Source: Centroberyx gerrardi (taxonomy: Eukaryota > Chordata > Actinopteri > Beryciformes > Berycidae). Taken from it: a stretch of 64,000 nucleotides of DNA. The translations under genes were made by a program, and so were the position numbers. This document shows positions 10,501 through 23,208 of the stretch, piece by piece. Within the stretch, counting starts at the first letter, position 1. Every line of letters starts with the position of its first letter. The stretch spans positions 29,618,992 through 29,682,991 of the forward strand of contig NC_135998.1 of NCBI RefSeq assembly GCF_048128805.1, given 5' to 3'. Below the pieces are notes generated by a model. The model was not told where the DNA came from, made no database searches, and saw nothing but the letters and a program-made list of their open reading frames with translations.

Positions 10501-13500
10501 ACTATGAGTACTGTACCTGAAATATACTATTTACTTGTCAAGATGATGAATTTTGAGATTGTGCCTCATTTATCAAGCAAAGGGAGAGGGGATGCAACAT
10601 TTTCACTGAGAATAGTTTTGTTTGAATGTTTTTTTCCTGTGTCTTCTACTTCTGTTGGAGCAGAGGCTGTCGGGCTCCGAGTCTTCAGTCTTGGCCCGTC
10701 AGAAGGAGCTGTTGCTGCAGAAGCTGGAGACGTTTGAGGCCACAAACCGAACTCTCCGCCACCTTCTCCGAGAGCAGCACGGATGCCAGGTACGACCTCC
10801 ATGTCAACAGGGGGAAGACTAGTGACACAGCTTCATAAATCCCTGTCTACATGCACCACAATGGGATTTGTTCAGAGCTTGAATTGGATACACAGGGAAC
10901 ATTTTCACATAATTGGACTCGAGTCAGACTTGAGTCACAATATTAATTGCTTGAGACTTGACTTGATGCATGAAGAGAAGACTTGAGACTTAATATTCTT
11001 ATAATATATATATATAAGTATATAAGTATATTATATGTAATATAATATACTTATTAAAACCATATTGCATTGAAAAGTCCTAGATATTTAGTTTTCTTTA
11101 AGATATTAAATTGATACTGGACTCTTGATTTGTTCTGACTTGACTTGCTGTTCTACATTTAGACTTGAGACTTGACATTAATGACATGGACTTGACTTGG
11201 TGTTCTACATTTAGACTTGGGACTTGACTTGAGACTTGTGCCTCAAGACTTGAGACTGACTTGGGACTCGAGCAAAGTCAACTTGGCCACACCTCTGTTT
11301 CTAGGTATTTAAAGGTATTTAAACATTGACGTAACAATATCTGGGTGTGATCCTAATTGGTTTTCCAGCAGCAATATGGAGGTTTGTTTAGTAGAGTGAC
11401 TACCTTTCATGTGTGCTGATGGAGTCTTTTTGGGCAGATGGACTCAGTACGACTGGCAGAGCAGAAGGACACATTACTCAAGAGACTGACGGACACGGAG
11501 GCGGAAAATGCGGTGAGCTTAGTAGGAACCTATGAAATAAATTTGAATGTTTCTTCTGTCTGAATAACGGTACCTATCAAATACCTGGAGTTACAATCTT
11601 TTTTTAACATTTGTGGCGTTCTTTCCTTTTACAGCATCTTGTGGTGAAACTGCAAGAGAAAGAGAGAGAAGTGGATCAGCTCTCCACATTTTTAGACACT
11701 GAGAAGGTACTGTGTGCACGGGTTTCACTGTTTGTGACGCTTTTGGTTTTGTGTGACTGTGGATCAGTCTCACAGATGGGGCTTCGAAACAAAACAATAT
11801 TTTCGTGCGATGCATTTAATCTCTTCATGACGTAGATTCAAGTGAAATATATTTGTGCCACTAATGCAAATTCTGCTGGATTTTGAGGATGCAGGAAAAT
11901 GCCAAGACCACAGGTGACTTGTCCAAGGCTCTGGAGTCCACCAGGGCCCATCTGCAAGGACAGCTTCGTAGCAAAGAAGCCGAGAACAACCGCCTTGCTG
12001 TGCAGATCAAGGTCGGTCATGGGATCTGTTCTGTTTTGGCAGATGTCATTATGTATAACAAGCCTGTTATTGCTTGTGGTAATGCAATTGTAATTATGCA
12101 TATGTTTGATGGAGTATTTCAGTGTTTCAGTCACCAAGGCCATTGTCTTCAAAATCAGTGTTGTCCCAGTAGACTCAGCAGCAATTATTTATGCCAATAT
12201 ATTTCTCGTATATTATTCTTAACTGCAGTGAAACAAGTTGGCTTAATGATTTGTCTTAACTGTAACACGAGCTTGCTTTGTAAGTAGGCTTGGGCCAATA
12301 TTCAATATTATCGAATATTGCGATATTTTGTGAATATCACAATATTTCCTGCGATATCAAATAATACAAAAAAAATGTTCCCCACCCCTCACACATACAT
12401 AATCATACTTGAAGTGTCTTTTTAATTCAAGTGGGTTCCCTTTCCCACAGTCAGCACGTTTTTCTGGAAATAGCAGGAATGAGCAAATTATACCAAATGG
12501 CCATTTTTTCCTCCAATGCTTGAATAGTAAGATCAAATTTCTAGGCTGTTAAGAATAATAATAATTATTATTATTATAGCCTAGAAATTTGATGTCATTT
12601 GGAAGAAATAAAATACCCACCAAAAAAACCCAAAGAGAAAAAAAAAAGAAAACCGCAATCATATCGTATATCGTGATATTTTGGCGTGACAGTATTGCGA
12701 TATTACATTTTGGATATTGCCCAAGCCTATTTGTAAGACTCCCTACCCCAATTTCCCCAAAACCACACAATACAGCCCTACACATGTAATCCCTGATTTT
12801 GTGTTGTCCATGGGTCCAGAACCTGGAGCGCGCGGCGAACCAGCAGAAGGGGGAGATGGAGCATCTGTCGGAGCAGCTGGCGAGGCTGAAGCAGCAGGCC
12901 GGCGCGGACCGAGAGGCGCTGAAACGAGCCACGCGAGCCCAGAAACACCGAGCGGAGCGCAGCGAGGACACTGCGGGCCAGCTCGGCACCCAGCTGCTGG
13001 ACATGGTAGGGACATGGTCTAGCTCTACAGAAGAGTTCCCAGGCTGTCCTGCTTTAGCACCGGATTCATTTTTCAGAGTCCACCAGGAAGATAGACAGGT
13101 GCATTGGGTCCATTGTAGGTTTGGCCCGATATTCGATATTGTAGAGTATCGCAATATTCAATATTATCGAATATCGCGATACTTCCCGCAATATTGAATA
13201 TCGCCCCCTTATTAATAATAATAATAATTATAATTTGGAAGAAATTAAATAAAATACCCCTCCAAAAAACCCGGGGGAAAAAAACAGAAAAAAAAACAAA
13301 AAAACACAAAAAAAACGTGTGATAATATTGTGTATCGCAATATTTTGGGACAGTATCGTGATATTGCATTTTGGATATAGCCCAAGCCTAGTCCATTCAC
13401 TTGCATTTGTCGTGACTTTGGCTTGTAGATGGAAAATATGTTTTCTTAAAACCTTACTAACCCAGCATAACTCAACAAATTAACAAACTCTTACAAGTGT

Positions 13501-15060
13501 AAGCAAAATGTTTTCAGTCTCAAAATCCATGTTACAACCAATGTTTGGCTGTCACATAGTGTCAGTAAAGATTTGATATGTTCAATCCAGTAAATCACTA
13601 TGTAAACAAAGCCAGTGGGCACAAGATGGTGTCATCAGTGATGGGAATTTAAAAAACTTTGAGAAACGATGCATCTCACCATTTTGTTTCAGCATTTTCA
13701 AAACCGCACTGATTAGCTGAAGGGAGGCGCTACAATTACAGCACAAAACAAGATGACTGATTGGTCCAGAGGGGGACTGCATCATTCATGGAGAACATGT
13801 TTACTGTTGCTTTGTTATAATTTAGATTTGTATTTCTATCTTTAACAGGAGAAGCAAGTGGCAGACGCCCTGTCAGCCGCTGAGAACTGGCGAAGCCGTC
13901 ACACCCAAGAAGTGAAGGACAAGAGTCAGCTGGAGATTGAACTGTCTGTCTTGAACAGGTGAGGGCCGCTCTGTTGTGGCTGCAGCTACAAACAGGAATG
14001 AGTCTCTAATCAGATACTGGAGAACTGGTGACTATGCAGCAGCATGTTTTATCTGCTGAACAGAAACACATCATCTCAACCAATGATAGGTTCTTATTTC
14101 AAAACTCTGCAATGATAAACAGGGTTGTTAAGAGAATAAAAAGACAGTCTTTATGTGGTGCAGCCGTGTGGCAGAGCTCAGCGAGCAGCTGCGCAGTACC
14201 GAGGATAAAGGCCGAGCGGAGAGAGAAGCCCTGCTGGAGCACCTGCATGGACTGACCACAGACAGCACCGCCGCCAAACTGGACAACCAGACTCTCAAGG
14301 TCCAACACACAACAGCACACACAAAGATTTCATTCATGTGACAATGAAGACACGTTTATCGGGCATCTCTGACTCCTTAGTGTTGCCAAATCCTTCCTTT
14401 TCATTCTTATAGACTTGTAACTGACATACATTACATCACATGTTAATTAAATAACTAAAAATAAATTCAACCAATTTACCTAATTTTGATGACCTACTCT
14501 CATTAGTGCTGTCTAATTGTTTTAGCCAGTAGCTTGAGTATGACACAGTATGAGTCCTTGCTTAGGACCAGTCGCCAACCACAGCTGTGTGTTCCCATTA
14601 GGCCACGCTGTCTGCAGTGGAGGAGAAGCTGGCCTTGTCCCAGACGGAGCTGCAGCAGGTCAAAGCCTCTGTCAAGCAATATGAAAGCCTGCTGGATGGC
14701 TATAAGATCCAGGTATGTGAAGCACACTCTTATACTGTACTGCTCACTAGGGATGCACCAATATATAGGCAGACTGTAGGTATTGGCCAATATCAGTCAA
14801 TATCAATATCAATTGTGGAATTGCCATTTTTGTGATGTTTTTTGACAACTGTCAAATTAGCAACAGAATAAAACTAACATGGTTTTTTGTTTAAAAACCA
14901 CTTCATTATCTTAAGATAAGCATGTCTGTAAAGCTTAACCTGTTTGCACCTGTATTTGTACTAAGATTCTTACATGAATCCAGTATATAATACAACATAT
15001 ATGGAATATGAAACAAATGACAAAAAAAGTCATTAATTAAATAGGTTGTTGATGATAATG

Positions 15061-15110
<50 letters not shown>

Positions 15111-18100
15111 TTGATTTATATAGCACTTTTCTTATGCTGAACATCAGAAGATTAAAACAATGACATAAAATAAATACAACAAATAGCATAAAAATACATT
15201 CAAATAATAAAAGACAACAGAAAAGGAGAATAAAACAATTAGGAAAAAGCAAGTTTAAAAAAGTATGTTTTCAATTGTGGTTTAAAAGCAGTGATAGACT
15301 CAGCTCTTCTTCGGACAAGCCACTCCACAACTTGGGGGCCTTCACTGCAAAAGCTCTGTCTCCTTTGGTCTTAACAGTAATATTAACAACTTCTTCTGCT
15401 CGACGTTGCTGTGCAGGTTGGGAAGACCCGGGCCGAGGCAGATGAGTACTGCACCCGGCTGGGCCAGGCGGAGCGGGAGGCGCAGGCGGCGCGGGGCGAG
15501 CTGGAGCGGGAGATAGAGGAGGTGCGCAGGCAGCTGCTGGGCCGGCTGGCGGAGCTGGAGCCTCTTCCCGAAGCCTTGCGACGCTCCGAGCTCCAGCTGC
15601 AGGAGGCTCAGGACAGGGAGCGCGGCCAGGAGAGACGCGGCATGGAGCTCGGCAGCACTCTGACCGATCTCCGCATGAAGGTCAGCGGCTCCCTATGCAT
15701 GATGTTAAAGCAGAGGTGTGACCAAGTCAACTCTGCTCGAGTCCCAAGTCAGTTTCAAATCTCGAGGCACAAGTCTCAAGTCAAGTCCCAAGTCTAAATG
15801 TAGATTAGCAAGTCAAGTCCAAGTCATTAATGTCAAGTCTCAAGTCTAAATGTAGAACAGCAAGTCAAGTCAGAACAAATCAAGAGTCCAGTATCAATTT
15901 AATATCTTAAAGAAAACTAAATATCTAGGACTTTTCAATGCAGTATAGTATAATAGGATAAAAACTTGGTAAGAGCATCATGAGTTTGATTTCTATAATC
16001 AGTTTCAACTTCAATAAATTCAATCATTCCATACAAATTCAGATAACAGAATTTAAATTCAGTCGTCTGCTGGAACAAATCTCATCACTTTCAATCGAAG
16101 TCATTTACACAAACACAAGATCTCAAGTCAAGACTTTAGAAACCTTTTCAAGTCATCAAAGTACAAGTCAAAGTCAAGTCCCAAGTCACCAGAACCCAAG
16201 TCAAGTCTCAAGTCTTCTCTACATGCATCAAGTCAAGTCTCAACAATCAAAACTGTGACTCAAGTCACAAAAATCCCTTCCAATATGTTGATCCTCTTCA
16301 GTAAAGACAAAGACACCAGAGAGGGGGAGGGGGGACAGGAAGCAACAGGGTTTATGGGAAATGTAGTCTTGAATTTTAATAAACACTAACAATACCACTG
16401 GTGTGAGATAGAGGCTGTCGATCGTCTCAACCATGGAGTCAGTTGTTTACGGTAATTATACCAAGATATCACAATTAATTTGGCAATGATATGTTGATGT
16501 TAAAAAATTTTTAGTGAGAAATCTACTCGGTTGGTGCATACCTTACTGTTTTCGTAATTCTTTCGGCTAATTTTTGGGGTGAAATTGGTCTTAAATTGTA
16601 TTTAAACTGGCATTAAAAAGCTCCTAAATTTGACTTGCAGAAACTTGTAGTCAGCCCACATGACCAAATATAATAATAATATAAGTTCACAGTTAACAGA
16701 CCTATTTTCAAAACTGGGTCTTCCAAGTAGGAAACTAAATACTGGATACACAGTCCCAGTCAGCCAAGAAGGACCAGCACCAGATCCCAACCACCACCTG
16801 GGGAAGGGTGATATTTCGGCTCACAGGGTTTTAGGGAAAGCTAATCTACCTACAAGTCACAGATAGTTTAGTTTAGTGTGAGTGCAATAGTTCAGTATTT
16901 GTCCCATGTGGTTTTAGGTGGAGACTCAAGGCAGCCAGGTGGAGCTGCTGAGGCAGAAGAACATGGTGCTGCTGGAGGAGAACAAGCAGCTTCAACACCG
17001 GGTGGAGAGTTTGGAGAGGTCGGTAACTCATTGGCAGCCTCCTCTGCTTCACAACATTGGCTTTTACACTTTTGTGTGTCCAGAGTGTACAGCACATCTT
17101 CTTTCATTTGCTGACCAGCAAGTGCTCCCACTATCTACTCCTGCCCTATTAGAGCAGCAACTGTTATCAGGGATTTGACCACCATTATCCACTCTGCGCC
17201 ATTATTTTCTGTTGGGGAAAAATAATAATAAAAGTTCAAGTAATAATCCACGACATTTTCACATAAAACACCCGTTTTGCTAGGTTATACTACACGGTTG
17301 GCCTGATGGTGGTGCTTTCGCGTGACCATCTAGCCTTGGTTCCAGACTCCTGAATCGCGTCCCGCCCACTCATCAGATTTTGGTAACGAAATGGACATTC
17401 AGTCTAAATATCAGGCTAATTCCCATCCCAATTCAAGATTCAATCAACTTTGTGGAAGAAATAGCAAAAAATAGGTTTTGCTTAATGTTCAAAATGGCAG
17501 ATAAACACACAGCGGATATGAAAACCAATATATGCAATGGATTCATCTTGAGCAAAGGAATCTGAGGAGAAAAAATGTTTGATTCTACACCATATGATTT
17601 AGGATTATTGGCTAAAACATAAAGTTGCGTGTTATAACGCCACCATCTGGCCTATTGGTGTAATTATGTTTTTTTTTCTGGCTGAGTAGTGGGGGAGATT
17701 TGGAATCTATAGACCATATTTGGTTGCTCTGGAACTTACGGCCTCTGAGCTCCAGATCATTTTAATGCAGAAAAAGAAGCAGAAGAAGTTGAGTTGGGCC
17801 TATCTATAAAACGGTTAGTAACAAAGATGCTTGGCAAATTTCTTGCATGAGTTACATGACTCCAGCATTTGCAGGTATGTGGGTGGATACGTTGCTCTAA
17901 CTGCCTGGTTCGTTGTTGTTGTTGCTGTCTCGATTCCTTCTCTGGTCTCTTCCTACAGGAAGCTGGAGGAGGCCGGCAGTCAGAACGGCGACCTGCTGGC
18001 TGTCGTCGCCAAACGGGAAGAGACCATCCACAGCAATCAGCTTCGTCTGGAGGAAAAAACAAGGGAGTGCACCCTGCTGAGCCGCAAGCTAGAGGAGGCT

Positions 18101-19581
18101 CTGGACGACGCTCGCCAACAGGTCCGACCTTCTGGTTGAATGTTTGCAAGTATATTGAACTAACTTACTAAATTAAAAAATGTGTAACTAACAGAACCTT
18201 CCACAAGACATTCTCTTCATCCTCTATATTAAAACAGTTGTCAGTAACTCCATTTTGATCATGCTTGCCAAATTTATTGCATGAGTTGCATGCAAGAAAC
18301 ACATAAACTAATGTGATCCTAACCTTAATTTTCCTGTTGAAATCTGTATTTATCAGTGTATCACTATTTATCACCTTGTCAATCTAGTAATATAAACATA
18401 AATTGTTTTTCAAAAGCTGACAAGCGGTTCTCTGCAGGTTACCAAAAAAAATTGACAAAATAAACCTGCATGCATAATTTATCTCAAATATTGAACCCTG
18501 CCACTGTCGTCTTTGAAAATTTAATCATGAATCAAACAAATTATACAGAAATAAATTGGATGACCTAATATTTTATTATTTAAAAAAAAAAAATAATAAT
18601 AAGTTGCTGTGATTCCCTTTGATCCTTTGATTTGTGAATCACTTTATTTTTGGGGATAGAATATGATAAACATACGAAAAGTACTGGATCTTGCATTTGG
18701 TTTGATGTGTTGGAAAGATTCATAAATTAGACAAAAGAAGTTGCGTATGATCATCTCAGCACTCAGACTGGCAGTAGTTTCAATTTACAAGATCCCCAAG
18801 ATAAAGGAAAAAGTTGTGAAATTGAAATATTGAGCTTTTTTATGAGAAAAACCCATGCAAAGGAACGCATACTCAAAATGTGAAACATCTTGGAAATTTG
18901 CACATGTTCTTTTTTTCATTTCAGTCAGTGAGTTGTTTAATGTAAAGCTAGGCTATGCTGTGCAATCAGTGATGTCCATGTATATGAATCACTTATGATG
19001 CAAAACAAATGCAAAAACAGAAACAGGATAAAGTGATATTGTATTGGAAAATAATTGTTGAAGGTAACATGTGGTACAAAGTATATCAGAGTAGTTGGCA
19101 CACAAATTTGGGATAGAAAAGGGAGGTTAAGATGTTTTTTTAATAAATAATGAGGATATCAGTTGAGCCCATTAATGATGTTCCAACATATTTATCTCCA
19201 GGTTTCTGAGACCAGAGAACGCGCCGCGACCAAACAGCGCTCCAACCAATCCAAGATGCTGGACCTGGAGACCCATCTCAGCAGGACTACCTCAGAAATC
19301 AACCAGCTGCGACGCAGCAAAGAGGAGGTAAAGGCCTCCGTAAGTCATCTTCTTCCAATGAACCTGTGTATAAACTGAAGTGATATAACATGTGTGTTTG
19401 CGATGATCAGGTGGAGCGGCGGTACCAGAGCCGGCTGCAGGACGTGAAGGATCGCCTGGAGCAGTCGGACAGCACCAACCGCAGCCTGCAGAACTACGTC
19501 CAGTTCCTCAAAGCGTCCTATGCCAATGTGTTTGGAGACTTGGCCCTCAGCAGCTCCCTGCGCACCCCCTCGCCCATCTGA
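7576..19581 (+). CDS. odf2: odf2: outer dense fibre protein 2 / cenexin
   Basis: ODF2 is a coiled-coil scaffold of mother-centriole distal and subdistal appendages, needed for ciliogenesis, and of sperm-tail outer dense fibres. Coding exons: 7576-7683, 8419-8532, 8613-8792, 9037-9224, 9513-9654, 10664-10789, 11438-11512, 11635-11706, 11895-12011, 12820-13005, 13849-13958, 14164-14299, 14602-14712, 15417-15680, 16918-17018, 17959-18121, 19202-19327, 19411-19581. All phases agree and sum to 829 codons, close to the human length as I recall it. The N-terminus RSSSPPLHVHV and the segments KTRVPWIPPGKAS, LLLQKLETFEATNRTL, LRSKEAENNRLAVQI and NRSLQNYVQFLKASYANVFG near the C-terminus are ODF2 hallmarks. 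Almost everything between is heptad-rich coiled coil. The start at 7576 aligns with the human start and has G at -3. Intron 5 uses a GC donor (9225). Many introns hold transposons. Confidence 0.95.
7936..8316. mobile_element. Palindromic TTAA-flanked MITE in odf2 intron 2
   Basis: The inverted ends are AGGATAACACCAGTGTA and its exact reverse complement at 8300-8316. TTAA flanks both sides (7932-7935, 8317-8320). Further inside, the arms continue to pair (AGTCTAAAGAAGCTACTGTC near the left, its diverged complement near the right), so the 381-bp element can fold into a long hairpin. There is no coding content. It belongs to the same TTAA class as 3356-3687 but has different termini. Confidence 0.85.
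8817..8990 (+). repeat. Interspersed repeat, copy A (odf2 intron 4)
   Basis: About 175 bp starting TTAA-AGCAATATTCCACTTAG is nearly the same as 21019-21205 in the intergenic region. The shared part includes the stretches ACCAGAATATAAACTAATCA and TTTTTACTTCCCATTCATTT. Both copies start at TTAA, which suggests a 5' half of another TTAA-type MITE. It begins only 24 bases past the end of odf2 exon 4. Confidence 0.75.
10918..11297 (-). repeat. CAAGTC-rich interspersed element, minus copy (odf2 intron 7)
   Basis: On the minus strand this reads CAGAGGTGTGGCCAAG and then repeated CAAGTC/CTCAAGTC units, with inner stretches such as AGTCCAGTATCAATTTAATA. The same order and wording occurs on the plus strand at 15711-16270. 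The CAGAGGTG terminus is hAT-like. The other end is not cleanly bounded, so the superfamily is uncertain. Confidence 0.8.
12285..12729 (+). mobile_element. hAT-type MITE, copy 1 (odf2 intron 10)
   Basis: The ends are TAGGCTTGGGC at the left and GCCCAAGCCTA at the right. An 8-bp target duplication TTTGTAAG lies at 12277-12284 and 12730-12737, diagnostic of hAT insertion. The interior is rich in ATATCG/CGATAT-type words and has no transposase. A second copy in the same orientation lies at 13116-13390. Confidence 0.9.
13116..13390 (+). mobile_element. hAT-type MITE, copy 2 (odf2 intron 11)
   Basis: It begins TAGGTTTGGCCC and ends AGCCCAAGCCTA, and shares the CGATAT-rich interior and the poly-A/AAC-rich stretch with copy 1 at 12285-12729. 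The 8-bp flanks are GTCCATTG and GTCCATTC (7 of 8). It is shorter than copy 1 because of internal deletion. Confidence 0.85.
14748..14830 (+). mobile_element. Truncated hAT end (odf2 intron 14)
   Basis: TAGGGATGCACCAATA at 14748 matches the terminus of the intact hAT element at 58389-59511 (TAGGGATGCACCGATA). Tandem AATATC-like words follow, as they do in that family. The opposite terminus was not found, so this is a fragment. Confidence 0.65.
15055..15365 (-). repeat. (AAT)n microsatellite plus interspersed repeat (odf2 intron 14)
   Basis: About 18 units of AAT/TAA (roughly 15057-15110) abut TTTGATTTATATAGCACTTT. Much further on come GCCACTCCACAACTTGGGGG and CAAAAGCTCTGTCTCC. These words are common in teleost repeats, whose minus-strand reading ends in a tandem tail, as in LINE/SINE 3' ends. 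The repeat stops about 50 bases before odf2 exon 15. Confidence 0.65.
15711..16270 (+). repeat. CAAGTC-rich interspersed element, plus copy (odf2 intron 15)
   Basis: This starts CAGAGGTGTGACCAAG and continues with dense CAAGTC/CTCAAGTC units, parallel to the minus-strand copy at 10918-11297 but with about 180 bp of extra internal sequence. It starts 31 bases after the end of odf2 exon 15. Confidence 0.8.
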
Positions 19582-20161
19582 CAGCCCGTCCATCACAGCT
19601 TCACATATATTCCCCTCCCAACTTGCACAAATCAAAACACACAAACTATATACCGTATATACATTCACATTCCCAAACAGAGTATCGTATCGCTCCTCAA
19701 TATCAACATAAATGACGTCTGTTTATCACTAAGCTAAGACGAGGCATTTCTCACTTGTGAAATTCTGCTTTTGTAGAAACAACCACTTTTATTCTCACAT
19801 TTCTGTGTCCTGCGTTCTCTGAAATAAGTCTCATTTAGTTCTCCTCTAAGTATCCCCAACTGAGAGTGGCTGAGTTTAGAGGGAGACTAGATTCTGATGG
19901 TCCACCTCAAACATCTTTCACTTTTCACATGCTTATTTCAGCAAATGCTTTAATCCACAAAATACCAGTAGTAACTCCTGGGCTTTTTGTAAAGCCAATA
20001 ATCTTTATTGGCGACTACAAATTATGAATTATTTGAGGAGCATGGTACAGCGATGACAACACTGATAAATAAGTCTCTCTTATTTGTCTCACAGAAGAGT
20101 CTAAATATCCTCTCATTTATTTCATTTTTTTTTCTAAAGAGGTTTTAAGAGAAATGGTTCA

Positions 20162-20226
<65 letters not shown>

Positions 20227-20765
20227 TATATATATTAGGGTTGCATGCAGGAGTTATCACATTTTTCTCCTACGTTTGCATTTCACATGCCAAAAACAAT
20301 GGAAATTGCTAATTTCCTATGCAATATGCATTATGTTTTAACCTCCACTAGTCAAGACAAAAGGTAGTATGTTGTTCTTTGTCAGAATTATCACATAATA
20401 TTATTATTACATACTAAAAATATATTGATTTGTGTTTTGTACTATGTGCCCAAGCCATCCATGAAACATTATGTACTTAAATGTATCTGTTTTTCATCTT
20501 ATGGAGTTGAAAACACTGGTGCTATGGTTGTTGCAGTCCCTAGTACAAGATGCTGTGTGTGTCAAAACAATGACTTTTGGTTTACTGTTTGTCATATCAG
20601 TGTTAAATTACAATCTGACATACTCTACATTAGAAGAATCAACAGTTTGTGTTGCTCATGTTTCCTCCTTGATGATTTCACAGAGCATATTTATGAATAA
20701 TTGAGTAATTTATATCCACTGTGGATGACTTTTGAAGTTGCAATAAAACTAGAAAAATATTTCCC
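19582..20765 (+). other. odf2: odf2 3' UTR with (TA)n microsatellite and poly(A) signal
   Basis: After the stop at 19579-19581 there is no further coding signal. A pure (TA)n run occupies 20163-20222. AATAAA at 20742-20747 is the most plausible poly(A) signal, giving a 3' UTR of about 1.2 kb. Shorter UTR forms cannot be excluded. Confidence 0.55.
20742..20747 (+). terminator. odf2: Candidate odf2 poly(A) signal (AATAAA)
   Basis: The canonical hexamer lies in GCAATAAAACTAG, followed within 40 bases by a T/G-containing stretch. It is the first AATAAA downstream of the odf2 stop that I could find. Confidence 0.55.
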
Positions 20766-21018
20766 TGCAGCTGTGTCTTTGAGTAATGGAACACCAGAGT
20801 GAACTGTGAGTCATTGTCCTGTTGGAGCAGAAACTGTCTCCCCAATCTAAGGTCTTTGGTTCTCTGAAACAGGTTGTCAGTTTTTTGTTTTCTCTGCCAT
20901 ACACTCCACATTTGTGAACTATTACTTCAACTGATTGCTGTAGAGAAATCTCAAGGACACTCAGAAGAATTTGGATGCAATACTTAGTGTCTCAAAAATG
21001 TCAGCATTTCATTCTTAA

Positions 21019-21205
21019 AGCAATACTCCACTTAGTTTTAGCATGGGGGTTATTTGGCTCTTGACATTGGCCATGAAAACCAGAATATAAACTAATCACC
21101 AAGATCAGATGCAGCTGGACGAGTTTGTAGCGTTCAGATTTTTACTTCCCATTCATTTGAATGAGCCACGAAAATAGACTGAAAACTGACATTTAACATG
21201 TTGGT
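21019..21205 (+). repeat. Interspersed repeat, copy B (intergenic)
   Basis: It is preceded by TTAA at 21015-21018 and runs closely parallel to 8817-8990, with a few substitutions and two small indels. The match ends after GAAAACTGACA. No matching right-hand terminus is visible for either copy. Confidence 0.75.
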
Positions 21206-22109
21206 GAACAGATTCAACAACAGATCCCACTACTACTCTTGAAACAGACAGCTCAGGCTCATGAAGAACATGCAAAACACAGCCGTCAAAGTAGGGAGTT
21301 GGTTCAGTCAAATCTTCCAGATAAAGCCTGTGAAGTCTCATGCTGTAAACCCATACTGTTAAATGGTTTTAGGGCACAGAACAGGACAAGATGAAACTTT
21401 TAACAATCCCAATGGTGAAATCGGGTCATAGCAGCAGAAAAGAATGGCACAGAGATGAAAAATACAACAAATCAAAGATATGCAGGTAGTACGATAAAAA
21501 CTACATATTGAAGATAATACAAGGATGCAGCTTCCTCGTCATGCTAATACAGAACTAGAACTTGGCTTGCTATACTGACTATTGGCAGACTTACAGGTTA
21601 ACTGATGCTTGCAGTTTACAGATCTATTAGAATACAAATGCATTGTGTGCAAATGTGCATCATTGGCTATCCAGAGTATCAGATTTACAGAGCAGACGTG
21701 CAAGTGTGCATTGTTAACTTTTCACATTATCATTTTTTGGAGGCATGTATGTACAGAAGTGTCTAGATTTGCAAATGTGCATTGTTAACTTTTCACATTA
21801 TCAGTTTTTGGAGGCATATATGTACAGAAGTGGCTAGATTTGTAGATGTGCATTGTTAGCTGTTCACATTTTAAGAGATGAGACTTACAGATGGAAATAA
21901 GATATGTACAGAAATATATTGAGCAATGTGTATTAGCTCATGCTCATGCTCATGCTCATGCACAGAGACACATGATCCCTTAGCTGTAATCAGTTGGGCA
22001 TACTTGTCGTCAGCTGACATGAAGCTGCTGGAGGGAACAGACAACACACTGCTCATTGTAGAGACAGATCAGACACAGAGACTGTCTCTTCACCATGTTA
22101 ACAGTCACT

Positions 22110-22483
22110 AATAGGAACCGGCTCACCCGCATCATCTCACACAACACATCCACGATCATTGGCCTTCCCACCCCCAATCTCTCAGACCTCAATAACAAAG
22201 CCATAACACGCAGAGCACTAACCGTAACTCAGGACCCCACTCACCCCCTTTAATCCTCTCTTCACATTGCTTCCATCTGGTCGCAGGTGCAGGTCCCTCA
22301 CCTGGAGACGGGCCCGCTTTAAAAAGAGCTTCGTCCCCTCTGCCACTGAAGCTCTGAATTCACTGCACTGAATGTCTTGTGTCAATGTATTGTTAATGTA
22401 TTGTTGTGCCAACGTTTTGTATGAATATGTATGTGAGGCTTTGTTCAAAGGGTAGAACCAAATTTCCTCTAGTAGGACAATAA

Positions 22484-22534
<51 letters not shown>
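22110..22534 (+). mobile_element. 3' end of an L2/Rex1-like LINE with (ATCT)n tail
   Basis: The plus strand encodes a reverse-transcriptase C-terminal tail of the kind seen in fish L2/Rex1-like LINEs: QDPTHPL, then after a frame change NPLFTLLPSGRRCRSL and FKKSFVPSATEALN. The frame change at about 22250 shows decay. The copy is 5' truncated and ends with AATAAA-like sequence and a pure (ATCT)n array (22485-22534), a typical LINE 3' terminus. The family name is by motif memory only. Confidence 0.75.
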
Positions 22535-23208
22535 GACATTTTATATTACACAGGTTCAAGTGCCTTTTTTTATGGCTGAACACAGACTTTTGCAGCCCAG
22601 CAATAACAGCTGGCAGTGATTTAATGTCTGGTTTATGGTACAGCTACAGTTCATCCAACAGCAACAATATAGACTGAGTTTGCAGGGAGGAGAAATTAAG
22701 ACATCCAAGTGAGTGTTCCACTGCCCTACAGTAATTTAATTAGACTTGACCAATTGTCTGCCATAGATAATGCAGCAGTATCGAACACTGTTCCAGCTGT
22801 TCTTGCCCTCCATTCGTCTCCCTCGCCCTCCCATACAGTCAGGGAAAGTGAGAGAGGATGCCAAATTTAACATTTGAATCTTGTGAAAATGCAGTCTCTT
22901 AATGTGCAGCCAGCCCACCAGCCTCACTGTATGCCAAGGCTGAGATGGCACGATTTTGTCAACTGCTGACTTCAATTCCTTTTACTCACAGGGAATGACT
23001 TCATCTGAAGCCTGGTCCAGGAGGTCCATGGTAATAAACTAAAGTGTCTATTTTGCCCATAAATGACACTTGGAAAAAATTTGTTTTGTACAGACTTTTG
23101 ATTCATTAATAATGATTCATTATTTCTCTGAAAACCTACTAGAATGCAGAGACTTGCTCCATTTACTCTAAACTCTTGTTGCTGCAGTGTGACCTGAAGA
23201 TAATATGA

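Noticed and set aside
22114..22370. Reading the LINE tail as a host gene exon
   Set aside because: The PSGRR and KKSF-P motifs, frame break and (ATCT)n end identify a decayed retrotransposon tail.
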